Position numbers and translations under genes: made by a program. From Hyalella azteca (Eukaryota; Arthropoda; Malacostraca; Amphipoda; Hyalellidae): a DNA stretch of 64,000 nucleotides. Positions within the stretch are counted from its first letter, which is position 1. Each line of letters begins with the position of its first letter. The stretch spans positions 682,001-746,000 of the forward strand of contig NW_025942347.1 of assembly GCF_000764305.2 (NCBI RefSeq), read 5' to 3'. Shown here in pieces: positions 61,501 through 64,000 of this stretch. The notes under the pieces are model-generated. The model saw only the letters and a program-made list of their open reading frames with translations, did no database searches and was not told the origin of the DNA.

Positions 61501-62648
61501 CAATATGATCACTTTACTCTCGGCCAGCCGCCGCGTCAGGCTCGCGGTTCTTCATTAAATTCCGGCGCCGCGTCAAAGGCGCTGAGGTCCTTCTGCTAAT
61601 GGCGCGCATGCTCGAAGATTCTCTTGCAACTTCAACTTTTATACTATTCTAAACTTCAACTTTTTATTCTGAAAAAAATTATGTCAATGTGTCGCATTAA
61701 CCCAATAGTTCAGTTTGGTTTTGAGAATTCTAATCTAGATTTTTATTCTGTCTCCGAAAGTTGCCACTGGAGTTCTATAGTCCAGTTGAATAATCAAATT
61801 AGCGGTGCGTGTGATTTACATTTTTTTACAATGGATTTAAATGAGAAAATATTTTCCGGTAAAGAGGCGCTCCTCAATCCATCCTTGCTATTACTTTGCT
61901 GATAAATTTCCATATACGATATTTCCTGAAGTTTTTATGTTAATTTCTTCAATTTTAGCGCTAATGCGGGATTACTCTACGACCATTAATTTATTAATTG
62001 AAGCAGTCTACGATCATTAATTCATTAATTGGTGCAGTCTACGATCATTAATTCATTATTTGATGAACTCTACGGCCATCAATTCAGTAAATGATGAACT
62101 CTACGACCATTAATTCTGTAAATGATGAACTCAACGACCATTAATTCAGTAATTGCTGAACTATACGATCATTAATTCAGTAATTGCTAAACTATACGAT
62201 CAATAATTCATTAATTGCTGAACTCAACGACCATTAATTCAGTAATTGATACACTCTACGATCATTAATTCATTAATTGATGCTTTCTACGGTCATTAAT
62301 TCTATTACGCACACGCGTCAATCTGTCTTTTGATGTACGATACCCACGCTTTAATCTCTCTTTAGCGCTACGACACTTACGCCACAATCCTACGAATACA
62401 TAACTAAATTAAACATAAATTCTTTCGTTATACTTGTGCAACCCTCGCGTTGATATGCTTAATTTTTCTTATTATAATTGACTTCAACAGATGGCGGTTT
62501 GGCAACGAAACGTTGACCGACGACATCGTTAACAACGGCCTCGAGTCTAAACTAACGTTGCCCATAAACAGCGCCTCGATGGGAACGTATTATTGCTACG
62601 TTAACAACACCGTCGGCGAGTCCATACCTTGTGAGATCGACGTTACAG
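20014..62648 (+). CDS. IgSF cell-adhesion receptor gene, partial: 15 internal exons, eight Ig domains
   Basis: The exons are 20014-20194, 25667-25821, 31327-31493, 31803-31826, 36740-36890, 38017-38128, 39914-40098, 40620-40768, 42100-42333, 46956-47172, 53938-54130, 54720-54877, 57143-57400, 61085-61190 and 62491-62648. Joined, they give 2448 nt (about 816 codons) with no stop, and every junction has matching phase (2,1,0,0,1,2,1,0,0,1,2,1,1,2, then 1). Each domain has the Ig cysteine in strand B, a core Trp, and a DxGxYxC-like or equivalent strand F cysteine. Approximate residues are Ig1 1-112, Ig2 113-226, Ig3 227-325, Ig4 326-453, Ig5 454-525, Ig6 526-642, Ig7 643-728 and Ig8 729-816. YPPE, YAPS and YKPE linkers separate domains. 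N-glycosylation sequons are frequent. The likely role is a cell-surface adhesion or recognition receptor. The style resembles arthropod neuromusculin, echinoid/fred and nephrin-like proteins, and I cannot choose between them. The signal-peptide exon is not recognised upstream, and no FN3, membrane or cytoplasmic part is in view. Confidence 0.88.
20195..21375. repeat. 75-bp minisatellite starting at the exon 1 donor, about 15 units
   Basis: Units carry TTCTTCGGCAGAGGCGTGGT, then GGGGTCTTTGGTGCTGGAGG and ACAAGGTTTGGGAATAAACG. The spacing of CTTCGGCAG is 74-75 nt. The first unit aligns with the exon-intron junction itself (exon end GGCAG, then GTGGGT, GGTCTTTGGTGCCGGAGG). Because 75 is a multiple of three, long reverse-strand frames appear, with no independent support. 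Confidence 0.95.
21376..22699. other. Intron 1 DNA, no recognised feature
   Basis: AT-rich with short unconvincing open frames. Confidence 0.5.
22700..23232. repeat. About 140-bp tandem repeat, 3.7 units
   Basis: GAATTTATGCCATAGGTTCT recurs at about 22709, 22850, 22992 and 23126 (as GAATTTTCGCC). Shared blocks include CTGCGGGGCTAGAACTCTTT and ATCATGTGCATCATCGTG. It ends at element copy 2. Confidence 0.95.
23237..23450 (+). mobile_element. AGCGCATTTTCTC-bounded dispersed element, copy 2
   Basis: AGCGTATTTTCTC at 23237 and GAGAAAATGCGCT at 23399-23411 bound a longer core with an expanded GTCC/GTCT tract. An internal duplicate of the inverted end (TATTTTCTCGTTGCCGAG) is also present. The conserved CACTCACTGCAG tail follows. 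The copy sits immediately after the 140-bp tandem array that ends near 23232. Confidence 0.7.
23451..25239. other. Intron 1 DNA, no recognised feature
   Basis: AT-rich. A short direct repeat ACCAGGTACTT occurs near 24900-24930. No gene or RNA gene recognised. Confidence 0.5.
25240..25400 (-). mobile_element. tRNA-derived SINE-like fragment with duplicated 3' part
   Basis: Read on the minus strand, 25312-25245 gives GCAAGGTGGCCGGGTGGTC, which resembles a tRNA A box, and then GGGGGTTTGAATTCC, which resembles a B box, at tRNA-like spacing. A second partial copy of the B-box half (AGTTGGGGGTTTGAAACCC) is at about 25340-25370. It is followed by a short palindrome CTTAAGATCACCTTA. It does not fold into a convincing intact tRNA, so I call it a SINE relic. 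Confidence 0.5.
25449..25658 (+). mobile_element. AGCGCATTTTCTC-bounded dispersed element, copy 3 (adjoins exon 2)
   Basis: AGCGCATTTTCTC at 25449-25461 and GAGAAAATGCGCT at 25596-25608 flank a GTCTGTCC tract at 25497-25575. The family's 3' tail (CACTCACTGCAGTGAGTACT...ACTGAGTTATATTATTTTTT) runs to about 25655. It leads straight into CTGTGTCTACAG|G, the acceptor of exon 2. Confidence 0.75.
25667..25821 (+). CDS. Exon 2: second half of Ig1
   Basis: The acceptor is GTCTACAG at 25659-25666 and the donor is TATG|GTGAGT at 25822. AG from exon 1 plus the first G makes Arg, then TDFNF follows. It contains the strand E/F signature [14 protein letters not shown] with the canonical strand F Cys, an extra Cys in REVCSIV, and a sequon in FTNLTTY. 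The exon's last about 44 nt with its donor are copied three more times downstream. The pyrimidine tract of the acceptor belongs to a dispersed repeat. Confidence 0.92.
25822..26090. repeat. 73-bp tandem copies of exon 2 end plus splice donor
   Basis: Donors of the form TAYG|GTGAGT occur at 25822, 25895, 25968 and 26041, exactly 73 nt apart. Each unit repeats about 44 nt of exon (GGAGGTCTGCAGCATC...) and about 29 nt of intron (TATATATTGTTGTCAG). 73 is not a multiple of three, so downstream donors would shift the frame and reach a stop soon after. Confidence 0.97.
26330..26470. repeat. About 20-30 bp tandem repeat
   Basis: AGACATACAGTGTTGAATTC in about 6 irregular units. Confidence 0.85.
26471..27227. 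other. Intron 2 DNA
   Basis: 26590-26720 is GC-richer (GGGGAGGCCTATTGCCCGCC) but shows no open frame of interest. Confidence 0.45.
27228..27485. repeat. 37-bp minisatellite, 7 units
   Basis: The unit has GTAACGTGACATCAGCCACC, then CGTTTCCCTCATCGACA. It is nearly perfect. Confidence 0.96.
27938..28320. repeat. 28-bp minisatellite, about 13 units
   Basis: The unit has GCTAGTGTTTTGTACAGTAT, then TTTCTAAG, degrading at the 3' end. Confidence 0.95.
28321..28665. other. Intron 2 DNA
   Basis: Loose repeats of CTCATGTTTTA / TTCAGTCTCGTGTTT-type phrases. No gene. Confidence 0.45.
28666..28860. repeat. About 54-bp tandem repeat, 3.6 units
   Basis: The unit has TTATTTCTGGTGTTTGTGAC, then AGCCCGTCCAACGTATCAAA. 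The following 12-bp array begins exactly at its end. Confidence 0.95.
28861..29065. repeat. 12-bp GTTACCTTTGTT array, about 17 units
   Basis: Same unit family as the array at 40104-40422. Confidence 0.97.
29217..29348. repeat. About 40-bp tandem repeat, 3-4 units
   Basis: The unit has ACTATGAGATCATACATATA, then ACATATTCATCTACT. Confidence 0.9.
29435..29633. repeat. 74-bp satellite, first locus (2.7 units)
   Basis: The unit has TAACAAAATTTAGAGTCGCC, then CCAGCTTCTGGTAATCCAAA and GCTGCCGCGTCTGTAAATTT. The same unit occurs at 40424-40610. Confidence 0.97.
29634..29900. repeat. 19-bp GGTCGGTGGATGTTTTAAC array and degenerate flank
   Basis: Four clear units at 29634-29715, then looser repeats with TTTTTTATATAGATCTCTTT twice. 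Confidence 0.88.
29978..30110 (+). mobile_element. Dispersed CACTSAGAGAAAT-type repeat, second locus
   Basis: CACTCAGAGAAATGTATCTC, then CATGAGGGTCGATCTGACC and GGCGCATCAGTGCTA, parallel the copy at 48737-48840 in order and spacing. No inverted ends or open frame were recognised. It lies about 130 bp before the piggyBac-type MITE. Confidence 0.45.
30241..30473. mobile_element. piggyBac-type MITE with TTAA target duplication
   Basis: CCCTCTACCGTC at 30241-30252 has a perfect inverse GACGGTAGAGGG at 30462-30473. Both ends are flanked directly by TTAA (30237-30240 and 30474-30477). Ends starting with CCC and a TTAA target site are the defining features of piggyBac transposons. At 233 bp with no coding capacity it is a non-autonomous derivative. 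It lies in the intron before exon 3. Confidence 0.85.
30478..31326. other. Intron 2 DNA with AT-rich tract
   Basis: 31080-31300 is an irregular ATATATTAC-type repeat leading to the exon 3 acceptor. Nothing else recognised. Confidence 0.6.
31327..31493 (+). CDS. Exon 3: first half of Ig2
   Basis: The acceptor is TTGGTCCAG and the donor is ATCCAG|GTATGT at 31494. Phase 1 in, phase 0 out. It encodes [10 protein letters not shown], then [20 protein letters not shown] and [13 protein letters not shown]. This is strand B Cys followed 13 residues later by Trp, the standard Ig core. The exon's end, including the donor, is repeated twice in the following intron. Confidence 0.9.
31494..31605. repeat. 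53-bp tandem copies of exon 3 end plus donor
   Basis: Donors ATCCAG|GTATGT lie at 31494, 31547 and 31600. Each copy repeats CCATGCCTGTCCTCCAGGCC and the exon end. 53 is not divisible by three, so only the first donor keeps the frame to the microexon. Confidence 0.96.
31803..31826 (+). CDS. Exon 4: 24-nt microexon of Ig2
   Basis: A phase 0/0 exon of exactly eight codons, EQFGKVEE, between TTTTCTGTGCAG and GTGAGT. Without it exon 3 (ending DNIQ) would join PDGT directly. With it the C'-to-D region has a normal length and the common form of this family, an acidic stretch then PDGTFSTWS. The frame would be kept if it were skipped. Support is positional and by splice signals; transcript data would settle it. 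Confidence 0.75.
31827..32276. other. Intron 4 DNA
   Basis: AT-rich, no features. Confidence 0.5.
32277..32480. repeat. 27-bp minisatellite, about 7.5 units
   Basis: The unit has CATCTCACGCTTCATCACAC, then CACCACT. One unit is shortened (CAATCATCTTACG). Confidence 0.95.
32481..33219. other. Intron 4 DNA
   Basis: 32880-33000 has GC-richer imperfect repeats of GGCCGGATGAC. No gene. Confidence 0.5.
33220..34002. repeat. 27-bp minisatellite, about 28 units
   Basis: The unit has CAGAACCATCGTCACGGAGC, then GGACCAT, with variants CACGGTGC and CACAAAGC clustered in blocks. At nine codons per unit all six frames stay open for hundreds of bases. The frames encode SGPSEPSSR-, DHQNHRHGA- and [13 protein letters not shown] repeats, with no independent evidence of translation. 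Confidence 0.97.
34003..36199. other. Intron 4 DNA, no recognised feature
   Basis: About 2.2 kb of AT-rich sequence without a convincing gene, RNA gene or inverted-repeat element. Confidence 0.5.
36200..36725. repeat. AT-rich TTAATTGATTAATTA degenerate repeat
   Basis: The run of TAATTGATTAATTAATTTTT-type units extends to within about 15 nt of the exon 5 acceptor. Confidence 0.85.
36740..36890 (+). CDS. Exon 5: second half of Ig2
   Basis: The acceptor is CACCCCCAG and the donor is CAAT|GTGTGT at 36891, a weak donor that merges into a GT-rich array. It encodes [20 protein letters not shown] then [10 protein letters not shown], whose Cys is the strand F partner of exon 3's Cys. It ends TLDIQ plus one base of the Tyr completed in exon 6. 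Confidence 0.88.
36891..37400. repeat. 19-bp GTGTGTTGTGTAGTTAGTT array beginning at the exon 5 donor
   Basis: The donor itself (GTGTGTTG) is spelled like the start of a unit. About 25 units follow with small indels. Confidence 0.95.
37500..38010. repeat. About 105-bp tandem repeat, 4.5 units, ending at exon 6 acceptor
   Basis: TAATAAATATGTACAAGGC recurs at about 37587, 37692, 37795 and 37901. The last partial unit (CGTTACTAA) runs into ACCCCGACAG|A. Confidence 0.93.
38017..38128 (+). CDS. Exon 6: first half of Ig3
   Basis: The acceptor is CCCCGACAG and the donor is CTCTG|GTGGGT at 38129. T from exon 5 plus AC gives Tyr, then [20 protein letters not shown] and [11 protein letters not shown] follow. 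It contains the strand B Cys and two NxT/NxS sequons. TG at the end plus G of exon 7 forms the core Trp codon, so the intron splits the core Trp codon (phase 2). Confidence 0.9.
38140..38775. repeat. About 33-bp minisatellite starting 11 nt after exon 6 donor
   Basis: Units alternate ACGTTGATTGAGGGTGATTT and ACGTTGATTAGGAGTTGTTT with TTGTTGAAAAA links, a two-unit higher-order pattern that decays rightward. Confidence 0.92.
38776..39274. other. Intron 6 DNA
   Basis: AT-rich, no features. Confidence 0.5.
39275..39913. repeat. 12-bp CACCTCTAACCC array ending at the exon 7 acceptor
   Basis: About 50 units with TAA/TGA variants. The terminal unit CTGACCCACTTCAG is the acceptor of exon 7, so the pyrimidine-rich tract is satellite DNA. 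Confidence 0.96.
39914..40098 (+). CDS. Exon 7: second half of Ig3
   Basis: The acceptor is CCCACTTCAG, the final unit of a 12-bp array, and the donor is CAGT|GTGAGT at 40099. It encodes [17 protein letters not shown], then [16 protein letters not shown] with the strand F DAGxYxC signature, and ends AAVTVQ. The intron that follows begins at once with a GTTACCCTT-type minisatellite. Confidence 0.92.
40104..40422. repeat. 12-bp GTTACCCTTGTT array starting 5 nt after exon 7 donor
   Basis: About 26 units, some of 6 or 9 bp (GTTACC, CTTGTTACC). It ends at an ambiguous base (40423), where the 74-bp satellite begins abruptly. Confidence 0.97.
40424..40612. repeat. 74-bp satellite, second locus (2.5 units), ending at exon 8 acceptor
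   Basis: Same unit as 29435-29633 (AACAAAATTTAGAGTCGCCC, TCTGTAAATTTTCACTGGG). The last unit's TTTTCACTGGG leads into TTTGTGCGGCAG|T, the exon 8 acceptor. Confidence 0.97.
40620..40768 (+). CDS. Exon 8: first half of Ig4
   Basis: The acceptor is TTGTGCGGCAG, directly after a 74-bp repeat array, and the donor is TTAAA|GTGAGT at 40769. It encodes [17 protein letters not shown], then [16 protein letters not shown] and [11 protein letters not shown], giving the strand B Cys and core Trp. Phase 1 in, phase 0 out. Confidence 0.9.
40769..41290. repeat. About 50-bp array with repeated donor-like GTGAGTC, about 10 units
   Basis: GTGAGTCRTAAACTTCACAT then TAGTGACACGTATTAACTG. GTGAGTC occurs at 40769, 40819, 40869 and 40917, and on to about 41270. 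The first copy is the real exon 8 donor. TATTAA puts a stop in frame within the first unit, so later donors cannot be used productively. Confidence 0.95.
41291..41862. other. Intron 8 DNA
   Basis: 41390-41490 has about 4 loose units of ATATGCATGCCTGAATA. The rest is unremarkable. Confidence 0.55.
41871..42051. mobile_element. hAT-type MITE with 8-bp target duplication
   Basis: The ends CAGAGCTGGGCAG (41871) and CTGCCCACCTCTG (ending 42051) are inverted and match the CAGnGnTGGGCA end consensus of hAT elements. An 8-bp duplication flanks it: CTACTAAC at 41863-41870 and CTATTAAC at 42052-42059, one mismatch. The 181-bp interior consists of repeated, partly palindromic GTAGCGG / CCGCTAC blocks. 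It ends 48 nt upstream of exon 9. Confidence 0.85.
42100..42333 (+). CDS. Exon 9: second half of Ig4 and A strand of Ig5
   Basis: The acceptor is CACACCCAG and the first donor is AAG|GTGAGT at 42334, phase 0 at both ends. It encodes [20 protein letters not shown], then [20 protein letters not shown] and AAGWGG. PEC and EVC are an extra cysteine pair near the C'-D region, and YSC is the strand F Cys. The tail [17 protein letters not shown] is the linker and first strand of Ig5. This tail plus donor is the unit amplified in frame up to 42630. A hAT-type MITE ends 48 nt upstream of the exon. CACTAAC at 42068-42074 is a good branch-point candidate in the short remaining tract. Confidence 0.93.
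42283..42630 (+). repeat. In-frame array of exon 9 end plus donor, seven donors
   Basis: AAG|GTGAGT (or GTGGGT once) occurs at 42334, 42385, 42418, 42466, 42517, 42568 and 42619. Spacings of 51, 33, 48, 51, 51 and 51 nt are all multiples of three. Units read [17 protein letters not shown]. The frame stays open from exon 9 through the last donor and stops only at 42676. Confidence 0.96.
42634..44059. other. Intron 9 DNA
   Basis: An open stretch at 42851-43204 has no recognisable domain and non-coding-like composition. No other feature. Confidence 0.45.
44060..44360. repeat. About 68-bp tandem repeat, 4 units
   Basis: The unit has AAAGGAATTTTACGCCGATT, then CCAAGGAATTAGTGCCGTTT and ATATTTTACACGGATTTAGT. 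Confidence 0.93.
44683..45136. repeat. 54-bp minisatellite, about 8 units
   Basis: The unit has CAGTCACATGACACATTGTG, then TCGCCTGACACATTTTGTCA and CATGACATATTCCG. It is highly regular. The minus-strand cysteine-rich frame ([18 protein letters not shown], 18 codons) is an array artefact. Confidence 0.97.
45137..46681. other. Intron 9 DNA
   Basis: 45470-45620 is GC-richer, and an open frame follows at 45626-45913 (95 codons, no known domain). I leave it uncalled. Confidence 0.45.
46682..46935. repeat. About 20-bp TTGAATTATTCCATAAATTC array before exon 10
   Basis: About 12 units ending about 20 nt before the exon 10 acceptor. Confidence 0.94.
46956..47172 (+). CDS. Exon 10: body of Ig5
   Basis: The acceptor is ACCCCGTCAG and the donor is ATGG|GTGAGT at 47173. 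It encodes [19 protein letters not shown], then [13 protein letters not shown] and [19 protein letters not shown], ending DVDIDVM. Cys, Trp and Cys are in normal Ig positions. One exon carries the whole domain except its A strand. Fragments of this exon's end with its donor recur at about 47440 and 47770. Confidence 0.93.
47173..47815. repeat. Array after exon 10 with two extra copies of its 3' end and donor
   Basis: GATGCATTAATTGAATAATT GACAG-type units of about 48 bp fill 47200-47760. At 47440-47467 (GCCACGGCCGATGTCGACAT, then GACGTTATG|GGTGAGT) and at 47772-47806 (GCTGCGGCCAACGTCGATAT) the end of exon 10 is copied. Donor-like GTGAGT lies at 47468 and 47801. Confidence 0.93.
47816..50888. 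other. Intron 10 DNA
   Basis: Apart from the dispersed repeat at 48737, about 3 kb with no recognised gene. A minus-strand open stretch at 49939-50232 (97 codons) has no domain I know. Confidence 0.5.
48737..48840 (+). mobile_element. Dispersed CACTSAGAGAAAT-type repeat, single copy
   Basis: CACTGAGAGAAATCTGTGAG followed by ACTTTGACCAAATATCGATG closely matches the start of the tandem array at 994-1290. The downstream GGGTCATCGGGGCGTATCAG resembles GGGTCGATC...GGCGCATCAG at 30030-30090, where CACTCAGAGAAATG also begins a copy (29978). Three related loci suggest an old dispersed element of unknown class. Confidence 0.5.
50889..51044 (-). mobile_element. AGCGCATTTTCTC-bounded dispersed element, copy 4
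   Basis: This copy is inverted relative to the others. On the minus strand AGCGCATTTTCTC starts at 51044 and GAGAAAATGCGCT ends at 50940. The tail CACTCACTGCAGTGAGTACT and a T-rich run continue to about 50889. The core has TTCGTCCGTGTGTCTGTCCG. It confirms that the tail is part of the element, because it is conserved in an unrelated location. Confidence 0.75.
51045..53937. other. Intron 10 DNA with one perfect palindrome
   Basis: 51396-51421 is a perfect 26-bp palindrome (half-site ATCAAACGAAATT). No arrays are present in this 2.9-kb segment, which is unusual for this window. No gene recognised. Confidence 0.55.
53938..54130 (+). CDS. Exon 11: first half of Ig6
   Basis: The acceptor is TTCGTTGCAG and the donor is CAGG|GTGAGT at 54131. 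It encodes [20 protein letters not shown], then [20 protein letters not shown] is strand B Cys. The CSPLC pair before the core Trp is an extra cysteine motif that could form a small local disulfide. It ends [12 protein letters not shown] in phase 2. Confidence 0.92.
54155..54719. repeat. 40-bp array filling intron 11, with higher-order structure
   Basis: The unit has CTGGGTCCTGACCCTGGTGT, then CTGTACACACCAGTCCCTCG. About 14 units run from 25 nt after the exon 11 donor to the exon 12 acceptor. A segment containing GACTCCTGACCCTTGTGTCT occurs at about 54403 and 54569, giving a higher-order repeat of about 166 bp. The last CTGTACACAACAG is the acceptor. Confidence 0.96.
54720..54877 (+). CDS. 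Exon 12: second half of Ig6
   Basis: The acceptor is TACACAACAG, which is the last unit of the intron's 40-bp array, and the donor is GAAT|GTGAGT at 54878. It encodes [11 protein letters not shown], then [17 protein letters not shown] with the strand F Cys, ending AFFRVE. Phase 2 in, phase 1 out. Confidence 0.92.
54878..55115. repeat. About 60-bp array with repeated exon 12 donor, five copies
   Basis: GTGAGTAG or GTAAGTAG occurs at 54878, 54937, 54980, 55039 and 55100, each followed by TTTTTCAGGTGCACTTGATT-like sequence. The in-frame TAG in GTGAGTAG would stop translation if a later donor were used. Confidence 0.94.
55325..55580. repeat. About 125-bp direct duplication
   Basis: GCGAGTTATGACGAAGTTAT through TCTCGATTAATATTAATTCT is repeated once with few changes. 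Confidence 0.95.
55725..56125. repeat. About 92-bp minisatellite, 4.3 units
   Basis: The unit has AGTATACAGCAGCAGCAGTA, then GCAGAACCATAAAGCAGTAT and ACTGCAACAGTCGCTCAGTG. Confidence 0.96.
56126..57142. other. Intron 12 DNA
   Basis: A TTCTA microsatellite occurs at about 57078-57098, about 45 nt before exon 13. No gene. Confidence 0.5.
57143..57400 (+). CDS. Exon 13: Ig7 in a single exon
   Basis: The acceptor is CGTCCCCACAG and the donor is CATGT|GTGAGT at 57401, phase 1 at both ends, the classic symmetric Ig module. It encodes [16 protein letters not shown], then [19 protein letters not shown] and [16 protein letters not shown], with Cys, Trp and QAGSYQC. Unlike most exons here, no tandem array lies next to either splice site. 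Confidence 0.94.
57401..58486. other. Intron 13 DNA, left part
   Basis: AT-rich, no feature before element copy 5. Confidence 0.5.
58487..58592 (+). mobile_element. AGCGCATTTTCTC-bounded dispersed element, copy 5
   Basis: AGCGCATTTTCTC at 58487-58499 and GAGAAAATGCGCT at 58580-58592 enclose the standard CTCGCCATGTCCGTC core. The tail is truncated after CTCTGTCAC. It is located in the intron between exons 13 and 14. Confidence 0.7.
58593..60639. other. Intron 13 DNA, middle part
   Basis: 60415-60475 has a duplicated GTGCCTAGGCCTATA-type phrase, and 60555-60615 has CATGCGGTCGC twice. No gene recognised. Confidence 0.5.
60640..61075. repeat. About 44-bp minisatellite before exon 14, about 9 units
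   Basis: The unit has CTGCAAGTCATTAATACGTG, then CATTTGTTCACTATGCTCCC AAC. The last copy stops about 10 nt before the acceptor tract of exon 14. Confidence 0.95.
61085..61190 (+). CDS. Exon 14: first half of Ig8
   Basis: The acceptor is TCGCTGCTGCAG and the donor is TTCAG|GTGAGA at 61191. It encodes [17 protein letters not shown], then [16 protein letters not shown]. The strand B Cys is in LFC and an extra Cys is in PEC. Phase 1 in, phase 2 out. Confidence 0.9.
61380..61480. repeat. 13-bp CTCTCCCTCACCA array
   Basis: About 6 pyrimidine-rich units at 61395-61465 with degenerate flanks. Confidence 0.92.
61481..61969. other. Intron 14 DNA
   Basis: 61500-61620 is GC-richer (GGCCAGCCGCCGCGTCAGGC). 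An open stretch at 61624-61902 shows no domain. Confidence 0.45.
61970..62310. repeat. About 31-bp minisatellite, about 10 units
   Basis: The unit has CTACGACCATTAATTCAGTA, then ATTGATGAACT. Confidence 0.95.
62491..62648 (+). CDS. Exon 15: second half of Ig8, last exon in window
   Basis: The acceptor is GACTTCAACAG and the donor is TACAG|GTACGT at 62649. AG from exon 14 plus A gives Arg, then the core Trp and [10 protein letters not shown] follow. [18 protein letters not shown] holds the strand F Cys. IPCEIDVT has another Cys that may pair with PEC of exon 14. It leaves phase 1, so translation continues in an exon beyond 64000 or in the unrecognised remainder. Confidence 0.9.
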
Positions 62649-64000
62649 GTACGTTGTCGTTACTTTTTCAATAACCTTTTGTCTTATTCTTGACTAATTT
62701 TACATTTGGCTCATGTTTCAGCTTGAAAGTTGTTTCATTATGTGAAAGGCCATTGGCCCTTGGTGGTAAATTTAAAAGTTATTTTAGGAAATTAAAAAAA
62801 ATTAATGTTATTTTAGTCCAATTTTTGAATTTTTAAAGTTATTTTAGTCAAAATTTTTAAATGTTTCACAAACACATCGTCTTTATGATAATTTAAGTAT
62901 GATCCTTGTGTCAATATTTGTTAGATAAAATTTAAACCTGGCATACGTTTTTTCAACAGGCATTCCTTGTTGATAGTTTTAACCCGCAATTTTGAACAGT
63001 TGTTATAGCAGGACTGCATTTAATTTTTGTATACTGGCTCAACATTTCTTCTTTCCATTCATGCTGCCGTATGGATTCCATTCATATATGAACAAATACA
63101 CAATTTTTAATTATATTGTATTATGTATTTGCGCTGTTGATTGAACTTGAAAATTTATTCTTTTTTATGTTTTTTATTCCATCGGAAATTCAATTTTCAA
63201 CTCAACCTGTACTATTATTGGCTTCTCGATGACTTCTCAACTGTAAATATGTTCAACTTCGTTTATTATAAGATTTATTGATCTTAATTATTTCCGACAT
63301 TTCCTTCCCAACTCGTCTCATTAATTTATGACTATTTTTATTGTTCTTTTGTAATCATTACCGATTCATTTTTAATTCTATCTTCTTGTTATGGCTCCTC
63401 CTGGAGCCATTTTAATTCTATCATTTGGTAATTATCAATCCGTTTATGCAATAATTTTTTCGAAATAATTATTACATCCTATCCGTAAATCATTGAACAA
63501 TTCGTGAACATCATCCACTCAAACCATGCCTCGTCAAGACACTTCGCAACTCTCGTTTATTTTTCTCACTTTATTTGAACGACATCGCTAACTACTGTTA
63601 CTGTACTGTTGTTACCTACATCTCCACTCCCCGGGCTGCCCCTCCAACATTACACCACTCATTTCCTATAACATCACATCAATCATTCCCTCCCTCTAAA
63701 CATCACGCCTCTCATTTCTCCCCTAACTCGCTTATACTCGACTTCCATCCTAATTACATCCTTCCCACCAAAAATATCACACCTCTTCGCCCTCAATGCC
63801 TCTCAACCCCCCTCCTCTTCCCTCCCCCTTCCAAAGACACACTTCGCCTTCACAACTTTTCAACATCCACGCCAGCAATTTTCCCTCAAATCTCGTCACT
63901 CACTTCCCTTCCTTCAACATCACGTCACTCACCCTCCTCACCCTCACACCACTCACCCCCCTCCCCCCCTCCGGCATCACGTCACTTACCCTCTCCCCCA
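62649..64000. other. Intron 15 DNA, left part, ending C/T-rich
   Basis: 62740-62850 has repeated AAAGTTATTTTAG. From about 63600 the + strand is strongly pyrimidine-rich, with loose CATCACGTCACTCACC-type repeats running off the window. The next coding exon is not seen. Confidence 0.6.

Overview
The window is animal nuclear DNA, most likely from an arthropod. A malacostracan crustacean would fit the very repeat-rich, large-intron structure, but I cannot prove the taxon. Non-coding DNA is AT-rich, introns are 0.3 to 11 kb with GT..AG ends, and short GC-richer exons stand out clearly. There is no prokaryotic architecture: no operons, no ribosome binding sites and no CRISPR.

One real gene can be supported, on the + strand from 20014 to 62648. 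I reconstruct 15 internal exons whose splice phases all agree: the codon split left by each donor is completed by the next acceptor, with no stop or frameshift. Together they give 2448 nt, about 816 codons, encoding eight consecutive immunoglobulin domains. This is the ectodomain of a large IgSF adhesion receptor. The family is that of arthropod neuromusculin, echinoid/friend-of-echinoid and nephrin-like receptors; I do not assign a symbol. The signal-peptide exon lies upstream and was not found. Any further ectodomain, membrane and cytoplasmic exons lie beyond the right edge.

Layout: 1-20013 is upstream or first-intron DNA. It is packed with about 20 different minisatellites, a 1-kb segmental duplication (4312-5353 / 6000-6948), a CTG array, and a truncated Penelope-like retroelement reverse transcriptase (about 19230-19776) just before the first recognised exon. 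20014-62648 holds the exons. The introns contain more minisatellites, a piggyBac-type MITE with TTAA duplication (30241-30473), a hAT-type MITE with 8-bp duplication (41871-42051), a tRNA-like SINE fragment (about 25245-25312), and four of the five copies of a 105-175 bp element bounded by AGCGCATTTTCTC and its inverse. 62649-64000 is the next intron.

The most unusual property is how the tandem arrays sit relative to the exons. At least ten of the fifteen splice donors are either inside the first unit of a tandem array or within about 30 nt of one, and in several the exon end plus its GT donor is itself the repeated unit. After exon 9 there are seven donor sites spaced 51, 33, 48, 51, 51 and 51 nt. 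Every spacing is a multiple of three, and the frame stays open through all of them, so the Ig4-Ig5 junction could in principle be lengthened in steps without loss of frame. Elsewhere (exons 2, 3, 8, 12) the repeated donors would shift the frame or meet a stop. Several acceptors (exons 7, 8, 12, and exon 2 through a dispersed element) are likewise formed at the edge of repeats.
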